Of a stretch of DNA of 64,000 nt, positions 1 through 12,773 are shown one piece after another. A program made the position numbers and the translations under genes. The DNA comes from Lyophyllum atratum (Eukaryota > Basidiomycota > Agaricomycetes > Agaricales > Lyophyllaceae), in contig JACGCN010000006.1 of NCBI GenBank assembly GCA_014905825.1, forward strand, positions 1,240,001-1,304,000, read 5' to 3'. Positions within the stretch are counted from its first letter, which is position 1. The number at the start of each line of letters is the position of its first letter. The notes beneath the pieces were generated by a model. The model was not told where the DNA came from and ran no database searches. It worked only from the letters and a program-made list of their open reading frames with translations.

Positions 1-3000
1 AAGACGCTATCAACCTTGGCATTGACGGTCAGCTCCATTTATCCTCCGGCCGAGCGATAGTCTCATTCCAAACTAGTCTCCATATTCAATCCATCGAGTC
101 TTGACCTGGCCACTGGTGATCTCAGTACGCCTCATTTCCACCTTGCTCGTTTTATCCCACGGTCTCATTTATTCTCTCTGCTAGCGTTGCAATTGTTTAG
201 GGAAGGCGTTGCGCTCGGCACTGCACTTTTACCCAACCTCACCCTTGTAAGAGGCAACAATACCTTCCATGCGACTTCAGGTTTTGAGGTGAGAGAGAAC
301 AAAGGGTTGTTTTTTGACGCAGTCCCGAATCACCTTTCTATTAGGCCAACAAAAGTCCCCAAGGTCTCCAAACCCTAAATGACTTTGTCGGAAAGAAAGG
401 TACAGATCGGTCTTTCTCAACAATACATATCACTGAGCGTCTGCTCTAGATGTACAACTCACCATTGCTGGATTCGACGGCAGCACGAAAATGGCATCGC
501 TGGTTGAGGCGTTCGAGACGCTGAATATCAGCGTTGTATTACCTGGTTTGAAGACAAACCTACTTGACGCTGCTGCACTTGAAGGTTGACGAGTCTCACT
601 TCCTACGCCTTCAATTTTTAATATCTGTTCGCAGTATTGTCCACGACTGGTCGAGATAACAACATCAGCCATGTCACCGTTTCCCTTGTGAATCCCTTCA
701 GCGCACCACTCCAGATCACCAAGATCTCCTCCACGGTCAAGTCCTTCGGCATTCCGCTGGGTACTATCGAAACCGTGACCGACTTCAAATCGGCTCCAAA
801 ATCAACGACGAAGTCTCCAGTCCTGGATTTGAACATGAATTTTGATCCTGCCGCCCTCTTCACGGTGACTCGCGCCCTTGCAGTCGAAGCTGGCCTGGAC
901 GTGGATCCTCTGGACGGGATTGTCGCACTTGGTGGTATCAAATATCTTTCCATCACTGGTGACCCTCCTAAATTGAAGCGCAGAGCGAACATTTTTACGT
1001 ATGTCTCCGCTGCCCTCTGTAGGACCAGTCTAACCCTTCCTTCCCATTGTACGACAGTGGTTTTGACTTGCCCACATTCGTACATACTGCATTCAAGAAA
1101 CTGCGGTCAGATGTAGAATTGGCTGTAGACGTTACAATAGGTAGGATCCTTGTCTCTCCCTTCGTCGACATCCTGTTTATGTGCATGCAGGCGATTACAA
1201 GACTACGTTACAGTATACACAGACGAGTGTACCAACCGCTACAGATGATAGCCTTGACTTCATCCTCCCGTCCTGGCGAAACCCATTGTTCAAACGATTG
1301 TTGGTGGCTCTTCTTTGGGGTACGTTCTTCTTTCTTTAAAACTTGAGATACCATTTCTAACCGTAAACTCGAATCGTACAGGATCTCGAATGTGCTCATT
1401 ACTGATCCTGAGCAAACTGCATTTGGTAAAATACCCAAGCAAACTGTTAATACTATGCTGTTGACACAGAAACATAGGCACGAAATTAAAGGGCAATATC
1501 GGAAACGCTGGACCTTGTGAGCCTTGAACGCCGTCGATACAAACCTTTACTGAAAGAAATGCTTTTGCAGTTGACGCCGTTATATCATTCCCATCGGGTC
1601 TGACTGTTAATTGGGGCGGTAAAACGTTGGGACGTATCAAGATGGACGATGTAAAGGTGATCGGAGACGTTGGAGGAGCTATTGACGCGGCATCATCTTT
1701 CCAAGTTGCGGATGTGGCCCACTTGACCGATTTTACGAAGGTCAATGTCCTTGTTCAGTCTCTCTTTATGTCCCATACTCAAGTTCCCCATCAGACCTTG
1801 CTTACTGAGGAGACTTTCGATTGGGATATCTCAGGAGAGAATCTCACAGGTAAGCGCACGCGACTGGGATATACAAAACGTGAGACTAACCCATATACAC
1901 CCCTAGTCAGCGCTTTGGGTCAGTCCCTCCGCGGCGTTCATAAGTACAACCACTGATGGTTCGACTATAGGTATCCATGTGACAGGTATCGCACTCTCGT
2001 CGAAGAGAGTTACGTTGAAAGGGTTCAACGGCTTAAAGGGTGGCGTGAAGATTAGCACATTTGATTTACCATCCAATGATCCTGCTGGTGGCATCCGTCT
2101 CACTCTCGACGCGGCTACGACAAATGTGAGTGCTCGATAAGATGATACGCACCATCCGTATCTCATGCAATGTTTCCCTAGCCTTCGCAAGTTGGGATCG
2201 CACTTAGCTCCATTGGCTTTGAAACATATGTAGGCGATGTCATGATCGCGCCTGTTTTAAGTGCTGGAGCAGTAACCCTTGCGCCTGGTTCAACCTCCGA
2301 TCTCTCCCTTGTTGGACGCCTTGTTCCTCAGAACACCCCTACAGGGCTTTCGACAGTTTCTGGAGTCTTCAATAACTTTGTTCATGGCAAGGATAGCAAC
2401 GTCGAAGTCCGTGGTGCAAGTGCTGGGCCAAAAGGAGTACGTATCGATAGCGCAGACTCCCTTCTTAGAAGCTAATTTTCTCCAGGTGACGTGGCTAAAC
2501 GAAGGCATCAAATCTCTCCGGATTGCTACTGTGTTACCCAACCGCGGGGCGCTGAATATCATCAAGTCTATTGATTTGAAGCAACTGGAGCTTATTTTCA
2601 CGGAGAATACGGCGTATAATCCTTCGACGAGCAGTCAATCAACTGATGCTGCATTTACTCTGCCTTTTGGCTTCCCGCTTGATATCTCAGCTCTGGAGCA
2701 AACTCTCACCCTCGGCTTTGAGGGTACTTCCTTCGCTCAATTGGCGCTGCCCAAGGCACCGAGTCACACGGATGTTCAAAATAGAATCATTCACCTCACC
2801 TTCGACGATGTGCCCTTCGCCGTGTTCGCTGATAAACATTCCGTCTTCGACAAGTTCGTCGCCGCAACAACCGTCGGAAAAACACAAACCCTTCATCTAT
2901 CTGGATCTGCCAATGCTGAAGCCAAAACAGCAGTCGGCCTTCTCTCTTTGCAGGGCATCGATTTTGCAGTGGACTCGCATGTTGATGGTCTGCAAGGTTT

Positions 3001-6000
3001 GAACACCAAGCCAGTCTTGGTCCGCAATGTGGATGTCAGTCATGGATTCTCTGATTTCCTACTTATCAAAGTGGACAGCAATCTGTTCAACCCGAGGTGA
3101 ATATGTTTGTTTCTCTTTCTTCAATCACATGTACTGATTATCTACAGCAATCTTACTATCGGTTGGTTAAATTCTACGGAGTGTTTACTGTCTTGCTGAT
3201 CCGAACTAGGAACTGGGGACGTATCATTCTCATTGCAATTCCAGTAGGTCATCTTCAACTGTTCCTCAGAAATACGAACTAAGTGAGACTCTACTTCAGG
3301 GGGCAGACAATTGGCTCTGCAGACATAGTATGTTCATAGATACATTTCTCAGAATCGTCTAACATCGTCTCTAGAATGACCTGGTGATCAAGCCAGGGCA
3401 ATGGCAACTATTCCATTGGTAGAGCTCCCTCCTTATCATTTTCATATCCTAACCCTTATTTTTTCAAAGATGTCCATTATGCACCCCAAGGCGGAGCAGT
3501 ATCGGCCGGTCGTGCGCTGTTGCAAAATTTCTTACAAGGCATCGACGTTGATACGACCATCGCTGGAACCTCTGGCTCCACACCAATTCCTTCGCTAAAG
3601 TCTGCGCTCTCCCAGATCCGCCTATCACCTGTCAGCATCCCAGCTTTGCATCAGACACTCATTAAAAGTGCTTCATTGGTGTTCCCGCTTGACATTGTGA
3701 AGACGGGAGTAGCTTCTACGTCCTTCACGCTGGCGAATCCCTTTACGGCGAGCATCAACCTCTTGAAAGTAGGAGCAACGGCAACGTTCCATGGAGTTCT
3801 CTTAGGTAAAATCAACACCGTGGACGCATCTTCCAGACCTATACATGCAGACGGGCATTCGACCGTGACATCCCCCACATTACCTCTGGAGTTCAACCTG
3901 CAACCACTTGCGATCATCCAATTGCTGACTATTGCGTCGCAACAAAATGGGGTAGACCTTGGACCGCTCGCACAGTTGTTCCAGTTCATCGTCGCCAACC
4001 CAGATTTCAAGCCTCCAGTATGTGGGACATATCTTGCAGCTTGCCTATTGTTCACATGTTTGTAGGTCGTGGCGTCCGTCGATACTAGCGCGCCTACTTG
4101 TGTCAGGTGTGTTGTTCATCTTCGGATGATAAAATGCAAGCACTAACCGGATACGTCTTAAGCGGACATCAATTTGACGCGGCGGGGGCCATTTTGAAAA
4201 CGTTGGCTGGCCTCAAAGTTGACTTGGCAGTGGAGACCTCCGTGAAATTAGATGATTGTAAGCTGGACAACCCAAAATCTTGATCGACCGTATAAGCACA
4301 CTCATAATCACTTCCCCAGTCGCAACGGATCTGTCATTTGACCAGAAGGGGGTCCCTGCGATTGTAAGCCAAAAGTCTGCACGAAAAATCAACTCAGCTC
4401 ATATTGCTCATGCTCACAGACGGACAAGACGGCTCTATACCTCATTGGTGCAGTTGCTGGGCCCGTCGCACAGCACCTAGTGGACGGCTCAGAATTGAAA
4501 TTTACGGAAGCTAACATTACGTTCGTGTGCACTCATATCACCAGTTCAGAATGCTGCTGACAAGTTCCACAGCAACATAAGTAACACTGGTTTCGATCTT
4601 TCGTTGGTGGGCTCCTTGACAAACATCGGCCCTCTGGATGCCTCGATCGACTTCACAGAGCCACTGACGTAAGCCTGAGCAGTCTCCTCTCTTCGGAGGC
4701 CGACTTAAAATACCTTTACAGAGTTACATGGCAAGGGCAAGACATCGCAACAATCACACTACCACCGAGTAAGTTCGATTATCTTATAAAAAATGGCATG
4801 TGCTGATATCCAGTAAGTTTGTGCTGCCGCGAATATAGGAGTGCCTAACTATCGCAGTAATGCTCGAGTTACCATTACGCAAGATTCAGGGTATGTTTAC
4901 CTTCAATCGAGGGAATAATCGGACTCACAATATTCTCGTCACCAGGTTCACATCGTTCGCAACCTTTTTACTTCATAACCCGACCTTCGATTGGACCATC
5001 TCCACTCGAAAGCTTCGGTTGACGGCACTTGGGACCATCTTCGACAACGTCGCGCTGAGCAAAGTCGTTACATTCAAAGCCTTCAATGGTCTCCCAGGCG
5101 TTACCATCAGCAACTTCCAGCTTCCGGCGGACGATCCCGCTGGAGGTATCCATATTGAAACTGATGCTCTCATCCCGTCGCCAGCCCGTGAGTCACTCTT
5201 TGATCGCAGGCTGCTTTCATACTAAATTGATTGCCTAGAACTGGGCATCGATCTCGGGACCGTTACATTCCAAGCCTTCTTCCAGGACACCTTCGTTGGG
5301 CGTAAGCGTCGTCGTCGGCTCTCCGATCAATGCCTAAAACTGTTTTTTAGCACTCTCGGGAGAGAACCTTTTCCTGGCCGCAAATTCGCAAACGAAGAGC
5401 CATCTGTCAGGTCGTATACAGCCTCAGAGTGGAAAGGACTTGGAAAATCTGGGCATACTCTTTTCAAAGTTCCTGTCTGGCGAAAACCAGACATTGATCA
5501 CGAAAGGAGATTCTGTACAGCCAGATGGCTCGGATGGTCCTGTCACCTGGTTGAGCACAGCTTTCAAAACGCTGTCGCTCGAAGTCACGCTGCCTGGCCA
5601 GAAGTCTGACGTATGTGATAAAATTGTCTACGGAGAAGCTCTGCTCACCTTTTCCTAGGTTATACAATCCATCGCTTTGAACGACTTGAGCGTCACACTG
5701 GAGAAGCCGGAACAAGCCTTCGCACCACCTACTAGCTCTAAATTCACCCTCGCGAAATACAAAAACCCGTTCGGCTTCTCCCTTCAAGTAATTGAAGCCG
5801 GTCAAACTCTTGTTCTCAATTCACGTGGCGTGGACATTGCTCAGGCGAGCTCTCAATCATATTTACCGTGTGCTACGAGCTTACCGTTTTACAATAGCTT
5901 CTGTTACCGAAAGTTCCAGCCGTCGGGGGAGTCTCCACCGGGAATGTTGCCGACCTTGTCATATCCTTCCACAACCAGCCTTTGAAGGCACTCAACCCAG

Positions 6001-7510
6001 CTGCATTCGCGCAAATGTTCGCAGGGGTGACGTTATTGGACGAACTCGATCTCACACTTAAGGGATCTGCGGATGTTACAGCCAAGACAGCTATCGGCAA
6101 TGTTGCGATCTCCGGTATACAGTTCAACGTTCCCTCAAGCTTGAAGGGTGAGCGTCGTGGTATTACGGTCATGGTCATTTTTTCAGCTCATGATCTGCAG
6201 GCATCAATTCCTTCGAACATACCGCGTCGCTAAGCAACGTTTCTGTTACTGGCAGTGGAGGCGCCGGGGGCAGCGAGTTCATTGTTTCCCCCCTTACCAC
6301 CAGCCTGCGAAACCCGTCAAACGTTTCGCTCAGCACTGTCGACGTCTCCCTACCGGTCATTTTCAAGGGCACCAAGATTGGGCGCGCGGTCATCGATGTA
6401 AGCCCATCTGCAGTCCCTCATGTCATGTCTTAATAATGCCTTGAAGACTCTGGATCTTGTACCTGGAGACAATCCAACCGCGACCGAGTTCCATTACCAA
6501 CCTGATAATGCAAATGATACTACTGCACAGGTTCCGTATGCATAGCTATTTTCGTCTTCAGCTTCGCTAATCTTCGGAACACAGGCATTCTTGAGCGAGT
6601 TCATTATGACGGGCGACCAATTGGATCTGACCATACATGGCGACCAGAACAGTAGCCCCTTCCCCTCTTTGAGCCCAGGTCTAGCACAGCTCCAGCTGAG
6701 TACGGGTCTGACTGGTGAGCAGTGACCGGCATGTCATTTAGCTGTGGGCTGATGGCCTCTTTCATCCAGGCCTGAACCACCCAACATTCATTACGCACAT
6801 CACCGTTACAATCACCCTTGATTCTCTCGTGACCAATCTTGTCTCCGCCAACTTCGATGTAAGTGCTCATACATGCCTAAGCTCTGTTCTCCGTGTACTA
6901 AGAGACGCACTAGATTCACAACCCTCTCGATGCGGATCTCGTCATCGAGTTTGTGCAATCAGACGGGGGTGTAAATGGTATCACATATGCGCGATTCGCA
7001 CAGCCATTCTCCACATTCGTCATACCTCCCGGCCAAACTGTCAACTCTGGCGACTTCCCCAACGTCCTCCTCACGCAAGGTGCCATCGCGTCTCTCGACA
7101 TTATCCCACTCGGCTACCTTGATATCTTTGCCAAGACGACATTGCGTGTTGGGAAGGGCGGATATGAGATCCCCTGGCTCCCGCTTGAGCAGAAGGGCGT
7201 GCCAACGGAATATAACCTGTCTCTCGGGTTGGCCGAGCTGAAGTTGAAAGCGAAGCAGATCAAGGCTACGTCCAGTGCTGCGGAGTCGAATACTTCTGCG
7301 GCTCCTCCCTCGACAAGCGCCGCCGACGACTCTAAGCCAGAATCTACCGCGTCAGAGCTGCCCGCTACGACACCAAAGCCCAGCGCAGATGTGCCGCCGG
7401 AGAGCATTGTTCCCGATCTCAAACCGCAGTCGACGGCGAAGCCCAATGCCGCGCCTGAAGCTACGTCAGCTGCACCCGCGGCTAAAGCTGTATCAGACTC
7501 CACGGATTAG
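1..7510 (+). CDS. Giant DUF3712-repeat protein, 3' part (5' end outside window)
   Basis: A long multi-exon gene enters the window already open and ends with TAG at 7508-7510. Similar segments recur along it: a stretch like 'SLVNPFSAPLQITKI' followed by a 'G...LGTI' strand, as at about 650-800, 3700-3830 and 6990-7060. This matches the tandem DUF3712 domains of large fungal membrane-anchored proteins whose biochemical role is unknown; some are called 'pre-rRNA processing' in databases without firm basis. About twenty short introns break the frame, for example the one at about 2440-2486 ending in ctccag. The last exon, from about 7260, is a low-complexity Ser/Ala/Pro/Thr tail. Any N-terminal signal or membrane anchor lies upstream and cannot be seen. 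The family call is firm; the function is unknown. Confidence 0.8.
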
Positions 7511-7830
7511 GCACAGGCAAGACTTTTTCTCTCTCCCTACATACCCACCCAATAGGTCCCTCCCTGCATATTCAAAGGACTCTTACGAACATACCACTTT
7601 AGTTGTTTTTATTGTTTTCTACCTTTCGAGGCGCTGATACGTAGCTGCCGCTACCTACGTTATTACGAAATTACGTTCACATTCCACTCATGATTACTTG
7701 CATTAGGAGGAACTGGACAAGCTCATCGTTTCTTTGTAGTGTTTTGTTTCGGATCTCATGTATCACTGTGTTGCAATGAATTGTGTTATTACTTAGGATC
7801 CATGTTTCTACACATTGCGCGCAGCGATCT
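7511..7830. other. Convergent intergenic spacer
   Basis: This spacer lies between the stop of the DUF3712 gene and the stop of GPI18, so it should hold the two 3' ends and their poly(A) signals. Short open frames occur but none has a recognisable protein. I see no repeat or RNA gene in it. Confidence 0.6.
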
Positions 7831-9135
7831 CTACGCAGGCGGTAGAAACGCCGCCCAAAGTCCCAGACTGACCAATCCCCACGTAGTACTCCACCCAATC
7901 CAAATCCTGCCCCAGTGCTTCTTGTCAGACTCAGACTCGCCCAAAAGCAGCCAGGCTGCGCCCCAATATAGTGTCGGCAGCGCCGCCGCAAGTCTCAGAA
8001 CGATCTGTGTGTGCGAGAAGAAGGCCAGGGTGACGCACATGACAAGCGTGTGTATGAGGTGAGGCGTAATCGATAGAGACATGAAAGGGCTCATCCTAGC
8101 CGTGACGGCCTGTGGCACGACGCTTGGATGTGCAAACCTCGCATAGAGCCGCGGGACGAATCCCGCTAGGAGATGTTGTGTCGAGAAAATGACAAGGAGC
8201 GCAAGGGGCGGGGCGGCGAGGACGAAGTTGGGTATCTGTGCAGGCTCCCAATAACGCAGGAAGCCGCAGTTCCAGTACTTGGACTGGACGTATGTGTATA
8301 TAGAGGGTGGGACTCGGTGGCACCACTCTGGTTTTGAGTCGCCGGAGAGACAGAAGAGGCGGTAGGCGGTGTAGTTGTGGTATACTAAGGGCGAGAACAC
8401 ACATGCTGTGAGAATGAGGGAGTACGCTATTTTGGAGGGGGATATCTGGGAAATGGTCGGCACGAGAAAGGAAAAAGGGAACAATTAAGGACGTACTTTC
8501 TTTCTGTCTAGGAAGGCTGCACGACGAGGCCCCAGACAAGATAACCACTGAGCATGATCCCATTGGAGCGAAAGGTGCTTGCAAGCGTGAAGCAGAGAGT
8601 TGCAAATAGCCATGACTCTTTAGCTGCGTACAGCATACCTGTATCGGCTGTCAGTCCAGAGCAGGAGTCCACACAGACGCGCAGACAAACCTTTATATGA
8701 CAGCCATGTAAAGAACGCTTCTCCATACGGAGCGAAATGCAGCGTCGCAGGACTACTGGGGAGCAATGACAGGAGGCATACAAGACGTGCCAGTGATGGC
8801 GATGCGGGGAAGTGGTGTCGCGTCAGTTCGTACAGTGTTTGCGTCATATCGGATGCTACTGCGAGGAGGGCGAGGGGCCATAGGAAACTATTGCTGGCCC
8901 CGAAACGAAGGACGTGCATGAGGAAGGGGGTGCCCGGAAGGAATGCCCATTGATTCTCGTACGTGTACCCGTTGTTTGTGATTGCCTGGTAATGGAGGCT
9001 GTCCCAGCGCACGAGGGGCTGGAACCATGCTGCTTGGGGTACGAGACGCGGAGACGCGTCGAAGAGGGGGAGCAGACGGTGGGCAACGATGAGGACGAGG
9101 AAAGAAAGCAGACGGGAGAGGAGAGTGAGACGCAT
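7831..9135 (-). CDS. GPI18: GPI mannosyltransferase 2 (PIG-V/Gpi18 family)
   Basis: Adds the second mannose, from dolichol-phosphate mannose, to glycosylphosphatidylinositol precursors on the lumenal side of the ER membrane. The first exon encodes a hydrophobic helix, then 'RWDSLHY' at residues 43-49 and 'GYTYENQWAFLPGTP' shortly after. This is the acidic motif and following block typical of PIG-V proteins. Further exons give several hydrophobic helices, the conserved 'SNGIMLSGY' block and a lumenal loop with 'YWNCGFLRYW'. At about 420 residues it is full length for the family. The ATG at 9135 gives the expected N-terminal membrane helix. The gene is head to head with the peroxin gene, 30 bp away. 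I see no break in its frame after splicing. Confidence 0.9.
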
Positions 9136-9165
9136 GTGAAATCACAAATCTGACCTCTGACGCCC
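9136..9165. promoter_or_regulatory. 30-bp shared upstream region of GPI18 and peroxin gene
   Basis: Only 30 bases separate the two diverging start codons. If both starts are right, each promoter and 5' leader must lie at least partly inside the neighbouring coding sequence. No clear TATA element is seen. Confidence 0.45.
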
Positions 9166-10608
9166 ATGCCCGTCGTCCTCGTCGATTTTGTCAACACTGT
9201 TCCCCCGCCCGTCACTGCCGCACTTGTCCAGCTCGCCCCCATCGTCGCCGCCATCCGCCATGCACTACAGATCTTCAGTTGGCGGAGCTCGTGGTACGAT
9301 GCGTGTCTGGCTATTGCCCTCTGGTGGGCCGTGTGTCTGCTGGCCGACGTGACGCTGCACTACCTACTCCCTGTCGTGCTCGTTGTTATATTGTGTATAC
9401 CGCGTCGATCCTCCCCGCCACCAACGACGGAGCAGAGTTTACAAAACACTATCACAGATCTAACCACCATATTTGCCCTGCTCCCATTCACGCCCCTTGT
9501 ACCACCCTCCAAAACCCTTTTCCACATTGCCGCCCTAACCTACGTTCCTTATCTACTAGCGACATATTTCGTCTCGCTGCGCGTCCTCCTCGCCCTCCTT
9601 GGGACTATCGTGCTTACGGCCCGCGCCCCTTCACTCGCGTCATCGTCTCCACCCTGTCGCGCAGTGCCTGGCTCCGCTGGTCCTTCCGCTATTCCCTGTC
9701 CTTTATCACGGGCAACCCCCTGCCACCCGTCGTCCTCTCGCACCAACCCACGCCAAGCTCCCCGGTTCCTGTCCCCTCCCTCCGCTTTCTCTTCACCATC
9801 TATGAGAACCAGCGCTGGTGGATGGGCCTGGACTGGACTGCCGCCCTCCTACCGGGTGAGCGCCCCTCGTGGTGCTCTCCTGCGCCGTCTCATCAGCCCG
9901 TTTCGCCGCCGAACGCGTTTACACTCCCCACGCCGACGACCGTGTTTGTGGCCGATGGGAAGGGCGGGCGCGTGAAGCGGACGGCGACGTGGCACTGGAA
10001 GGAGCCCGAATGGAAGGTCGTGGTGCGGCGGGATGATGGGGCCCTCAGCCGCGTCGAGCGGCCAATACCAGAAGAAACTCCAACGACAGCGGGTGCAAGC
10101 GGCACGACTGGGAGCAGGCTGCTGAAAGCTGCAGGAAAGATGCGAGAGTCGGGAATCATCGGTGGGGGAAGTGCGAACGGGGCCGTGGCTGCTGGAGAGG
10201 CAGAGAATGGGACGGAGGAAGGTTTTGAGGGCGGCGAGGAGGACAACCTGACAACTGACCCTGATGGCTGGGTGTATGGGGACAATAAGTGGGAGGGGCC
10301 AAGTTGCAAAGGTGGAATGGGCAAAGTATGTCATTCCATGGTGTCTATACGCTAAATACGTGCTAAACGACTTGCAGTACACGCGCCACCGCCGCTGGAC
10401 CCGTGTAGCGATAGTGAGCGAGACTGTTGAAGTGGTGGAAGATGGGCCTGTTGGCATTGAGCACGCCGAGACTCTATCTGATGTATCCACAGCTACGCCT
10501 GGTCAGGAGGTACATGCTGTGGGGACGATAACCTCGTCTTCTCCAGAAGAGGAAAGTCCTCTGCGGCAGCGTCTGCGTCGGGCGTTGTCCAAACCATCGA
10601 ACCCATAG
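9166..10608 (+). CDS. Peroxin of the Pex30/dysferlin-domain family, with one apparent frame break
   Basis: Proteins of this family sit in the ER and peroxisome membranes and shape or regulate peroxisome budding. The N-terminal part has hydrophobic helices, including 'WRSSWYDACLAIALWW'. The C-terminal part has the dysferlin signature: 'YENQRWWMGLDW', 'DPDGWVYGDNKW', then 'RHRRWTR' after a GT-AG intron at 10326-10377. The conserved reading frame jumps at the CCCC run at 9626-9629. The family pattern '..RAP-F-TRVI' continues in frame only if the run had one more C. No splice solution preserves the conserved helix: a GT..AG pair at 9610-9664 exists but joins into a wrong frame. This is either a sequence error or a real frameshift. 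Gene identity is good; the exact paralogue (Pex30, 31, 32 or 23) is uncertain. Confidence 0.8.
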
Positions 10609-10609
10609 G

Positions 10610-10639
10610 TTGATTATAATATTATTGATTATAATATTA
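10610..10639. repeat. Perfect 15-bp tandem duplication, AT-rich
   Basis: TTGATTATAATATTA occurs twice head to tail directly after the peroxin stop codon. It is followed by three GTACT-like units. It lies in the presumed 3' UTR. Confidence 0.9.
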
Positions 10640-10955
10640 GGTGGTGTACTGTACTGTACTGTAACAATGACGTCACTGGCAGAAATGGCACGGGGCCAAA
10701 TTAGGGGCGACGATAAGACCATAGCTAAAAATACAACAAGGGTATTCACATGTCCGTCACATTGACAAATCCAGGAACGACTCCCCACCGTCCAGGCCTC
10801 GCTCAAGATCCCGATCCTGATCGACAGGACGACACAACACAGGCGCCACAGTGGCTGGGGGCCTCCATCTTCGCGGCGGTGAAGGTCGTTTGGCCGGGCG
10901 TGCAGGCACATGAATGTCGGCACCACGGGTTGGCAGAGCTGGGCCAGGATCGGGC
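10640..10955. other. Convergent spacer between peroxin and STE3-like gene
   Basis: Apart from the AT-rich duplication at its left edge I see nothing functional. In particular, no short open frame ending in a CaaX motif, as expected of a pheromone precursor, was found here. Confidence 0.5.
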
Positions 10956-12773
10956 TCAGTCCTGGTGCCTATACATGGACTCCGTGGTGCCTGCGCTTGG
11001 CAGCGGCGCGCTCTCATTCGCAGGGAGCTCTAGTTCGTTTTCCGTCGCTGGGGATGATACAGCAGTCGTCGTCTCCGAGCTAGAGGTAGTCGGATCCGGC
11101 AGGAGCCCGCCTACGTCCTCGAACTGGAACGATGCCGTCCTCGAGGAATCTCGGCCTCTGTTACATCCCACAGAGGACGGATTCGCAGCCACCTTCGAAC
11201 CAGATTTCGCCGTCTCGCCCTTGACCAAGTTCACCGTGGCATCTGACAGGAGCCCACCGACGTCCTGGAATTGGAACGAATGCGTACTAGTGGATATTGA
11301 TGCCAAAGAGTCGCGCTGCGACACGGTTTCCTTCTTTACATACACTTTCGTAGTCGAGCCCGAAGCCTTCATGTGTGCCGAGTGCGAGGTTGATTTTGAA
11401 ATTGGACCTATGGTCAAGTCAGGGCTTGCTATTTCTGATCAATGAGTTCGATGCGCACCTCCGTCTTCTTCGAGCCCATGCTGGCCTCGTCTTCCCCAAC
11501 GTTAACACCCAGCCGCCGCGTAACGGCCATATACATAACCCGGTAGTGTCTCCTCGCCTCCTCCGCAAAGCCAAAGAACTGCAAAGAAAAAGAGGCCACA
11601 CACGACCACCACCCAACGCGCCTGCTCCAACGCGAACCTCGTACCCTACATCTGCACGCCACAACGCAGCCGGGTACTGGTCCACACGCGAAAAGTCTGC
11701 AACCCATGATCAACATCAACATGCACCTCCATCATCTGACGCCAAGTCACCCACCGAAATGCGTATCCTCCCAGGAGATCCACGGCTCGACATCGCCCTG
11801 CGCGGATATTGCGATGCCGATGAGGGCGATAGGCATGCTCAACAAAATTTCTATACCCGCAAGGCACATGAGGCGTAGATAGCGATTCGGGCTGGGACCT
11901 GAAGAGGAGGAGAGCAGGACCTGAAGCTCGATCGTACGGCGCTTGAATGCCATGATGCTCAGGACTGGCCGAATTATGAGTCATAGGGCGCGTCGAGGAT
12001 ATGCAAGGTACCCACCGGCGTAGACGGTGGAGATGAGCCCAAGAACAAGAACCGGTGTTTGAACAATCAGATAAGCGACAGGAGTGTTGTAGGTGAATGT
12101 CATGCAGCCATAGTCTTCGAAGATGTCGAAGCGGTGGCCTTGTACGACATATTCTGGACGTTCAAAAAAACTAAGTCGGTTGACTAGGGTAGAGCGATGA
12201 CTGATGGCACGTACGAAGAATCATGAAGAGGACTGGAAGTCCAAGTCCTATCGACAAGTCGGTGATCACGGCGCGTCGCTTCTACAGGGTCCGCTGATTG
12301 AGTTCCATTCCTTCTTATTGTAGCGTTGAAGACGTACATCTGATTTAGTTGTGGTGACCGTCCTGATGATAGCGATGTGATACAGGCGTCGGTTGATGCA
12401 CTAGGGACGCAGCCGGGAGCGCAATAGAAGTTCCGACCATGAGCTTCGTCGCTACAGGCGCAACCCTTGTCAGACCGACATTGGCACCTTGAAAATAACA
12501 TGCGTGAACGTACATATATCACACCACACTGGAGCCCAGTTGACCATGTTTCCCCGCCAGATGACGGAGTTGATAAATAGATTGAGGCATCCCAGGGAGG
12601 TCCAGGCCATGTACAGGCATGTACCGGTGTTCCACGCTAATAGTCGAGTGTCAGTTTGCTCGGGGAGAAGAGATCATCTCATGGGTACCTTCGAGATGCC
12701 ACGGAAATGGAATAGCGACGAGGATGAATGTGATAAATGAGACGATAGAGAAGAAGGTCGTGTCGGCCGACAT
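10956..12773 (-). pseudogene. STE3-type pheromone receptor, frame-broken
   Basis: Seven-helix, fungal class-D G-protein-coupled receptor of the type that binds farnesylated pheromones. The first exon, starting at 12773, encodes a helix ending 'PFPWHLE'. Next come 'WNTGTCLYMAWTSLGCL', 'NWAPVWCDI', 'GTSIALPAASL', 'CINRRLYHIA', 'RRAVITDLSIGLGLPVL', 'VVQGHRFDIFEDYGC', 'YLRLMCLAGIEIL', 'PWISWEDTHF', 'VDQYPAALWRADV' and 'FFGFAEEARRHYR', all in family order. The tail has the 'VYVKKETVSQRDS' and 'DVGGLL' features of mushroom receptors. After removing plausible introns, the frame still breaks at 12399-12402 (one extra base between SL and CINRR), at 11636-11640 (extra G) and at 11571-11582 (within helix 7). 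The junction to the tail exon near 11400-11450 also does not resolve cleanly. It is either a pseudogene or badly sequenced. No pheromone gene was found beside it, so it may be a non-mating-type STE3-like paralogue. Confidence 0.85.

Noticed and set aside
7757..7795. A tiny open frame ending in a CaaX-like sequence (CVIT), as a possible pheromone precursor
   Set aside because: It is only a dozen codons long, lacks an upstream maturation motif, and lies over 3 kb from the receptor between two convergent genes.
9610..9664. A GT..AG intron to explain the peroxin frame jump
   Set aside because: Splicing there lands in a frame with no family similarity and removes the conserved 'TRVI' helix, so a one-base indel is the better explanation.
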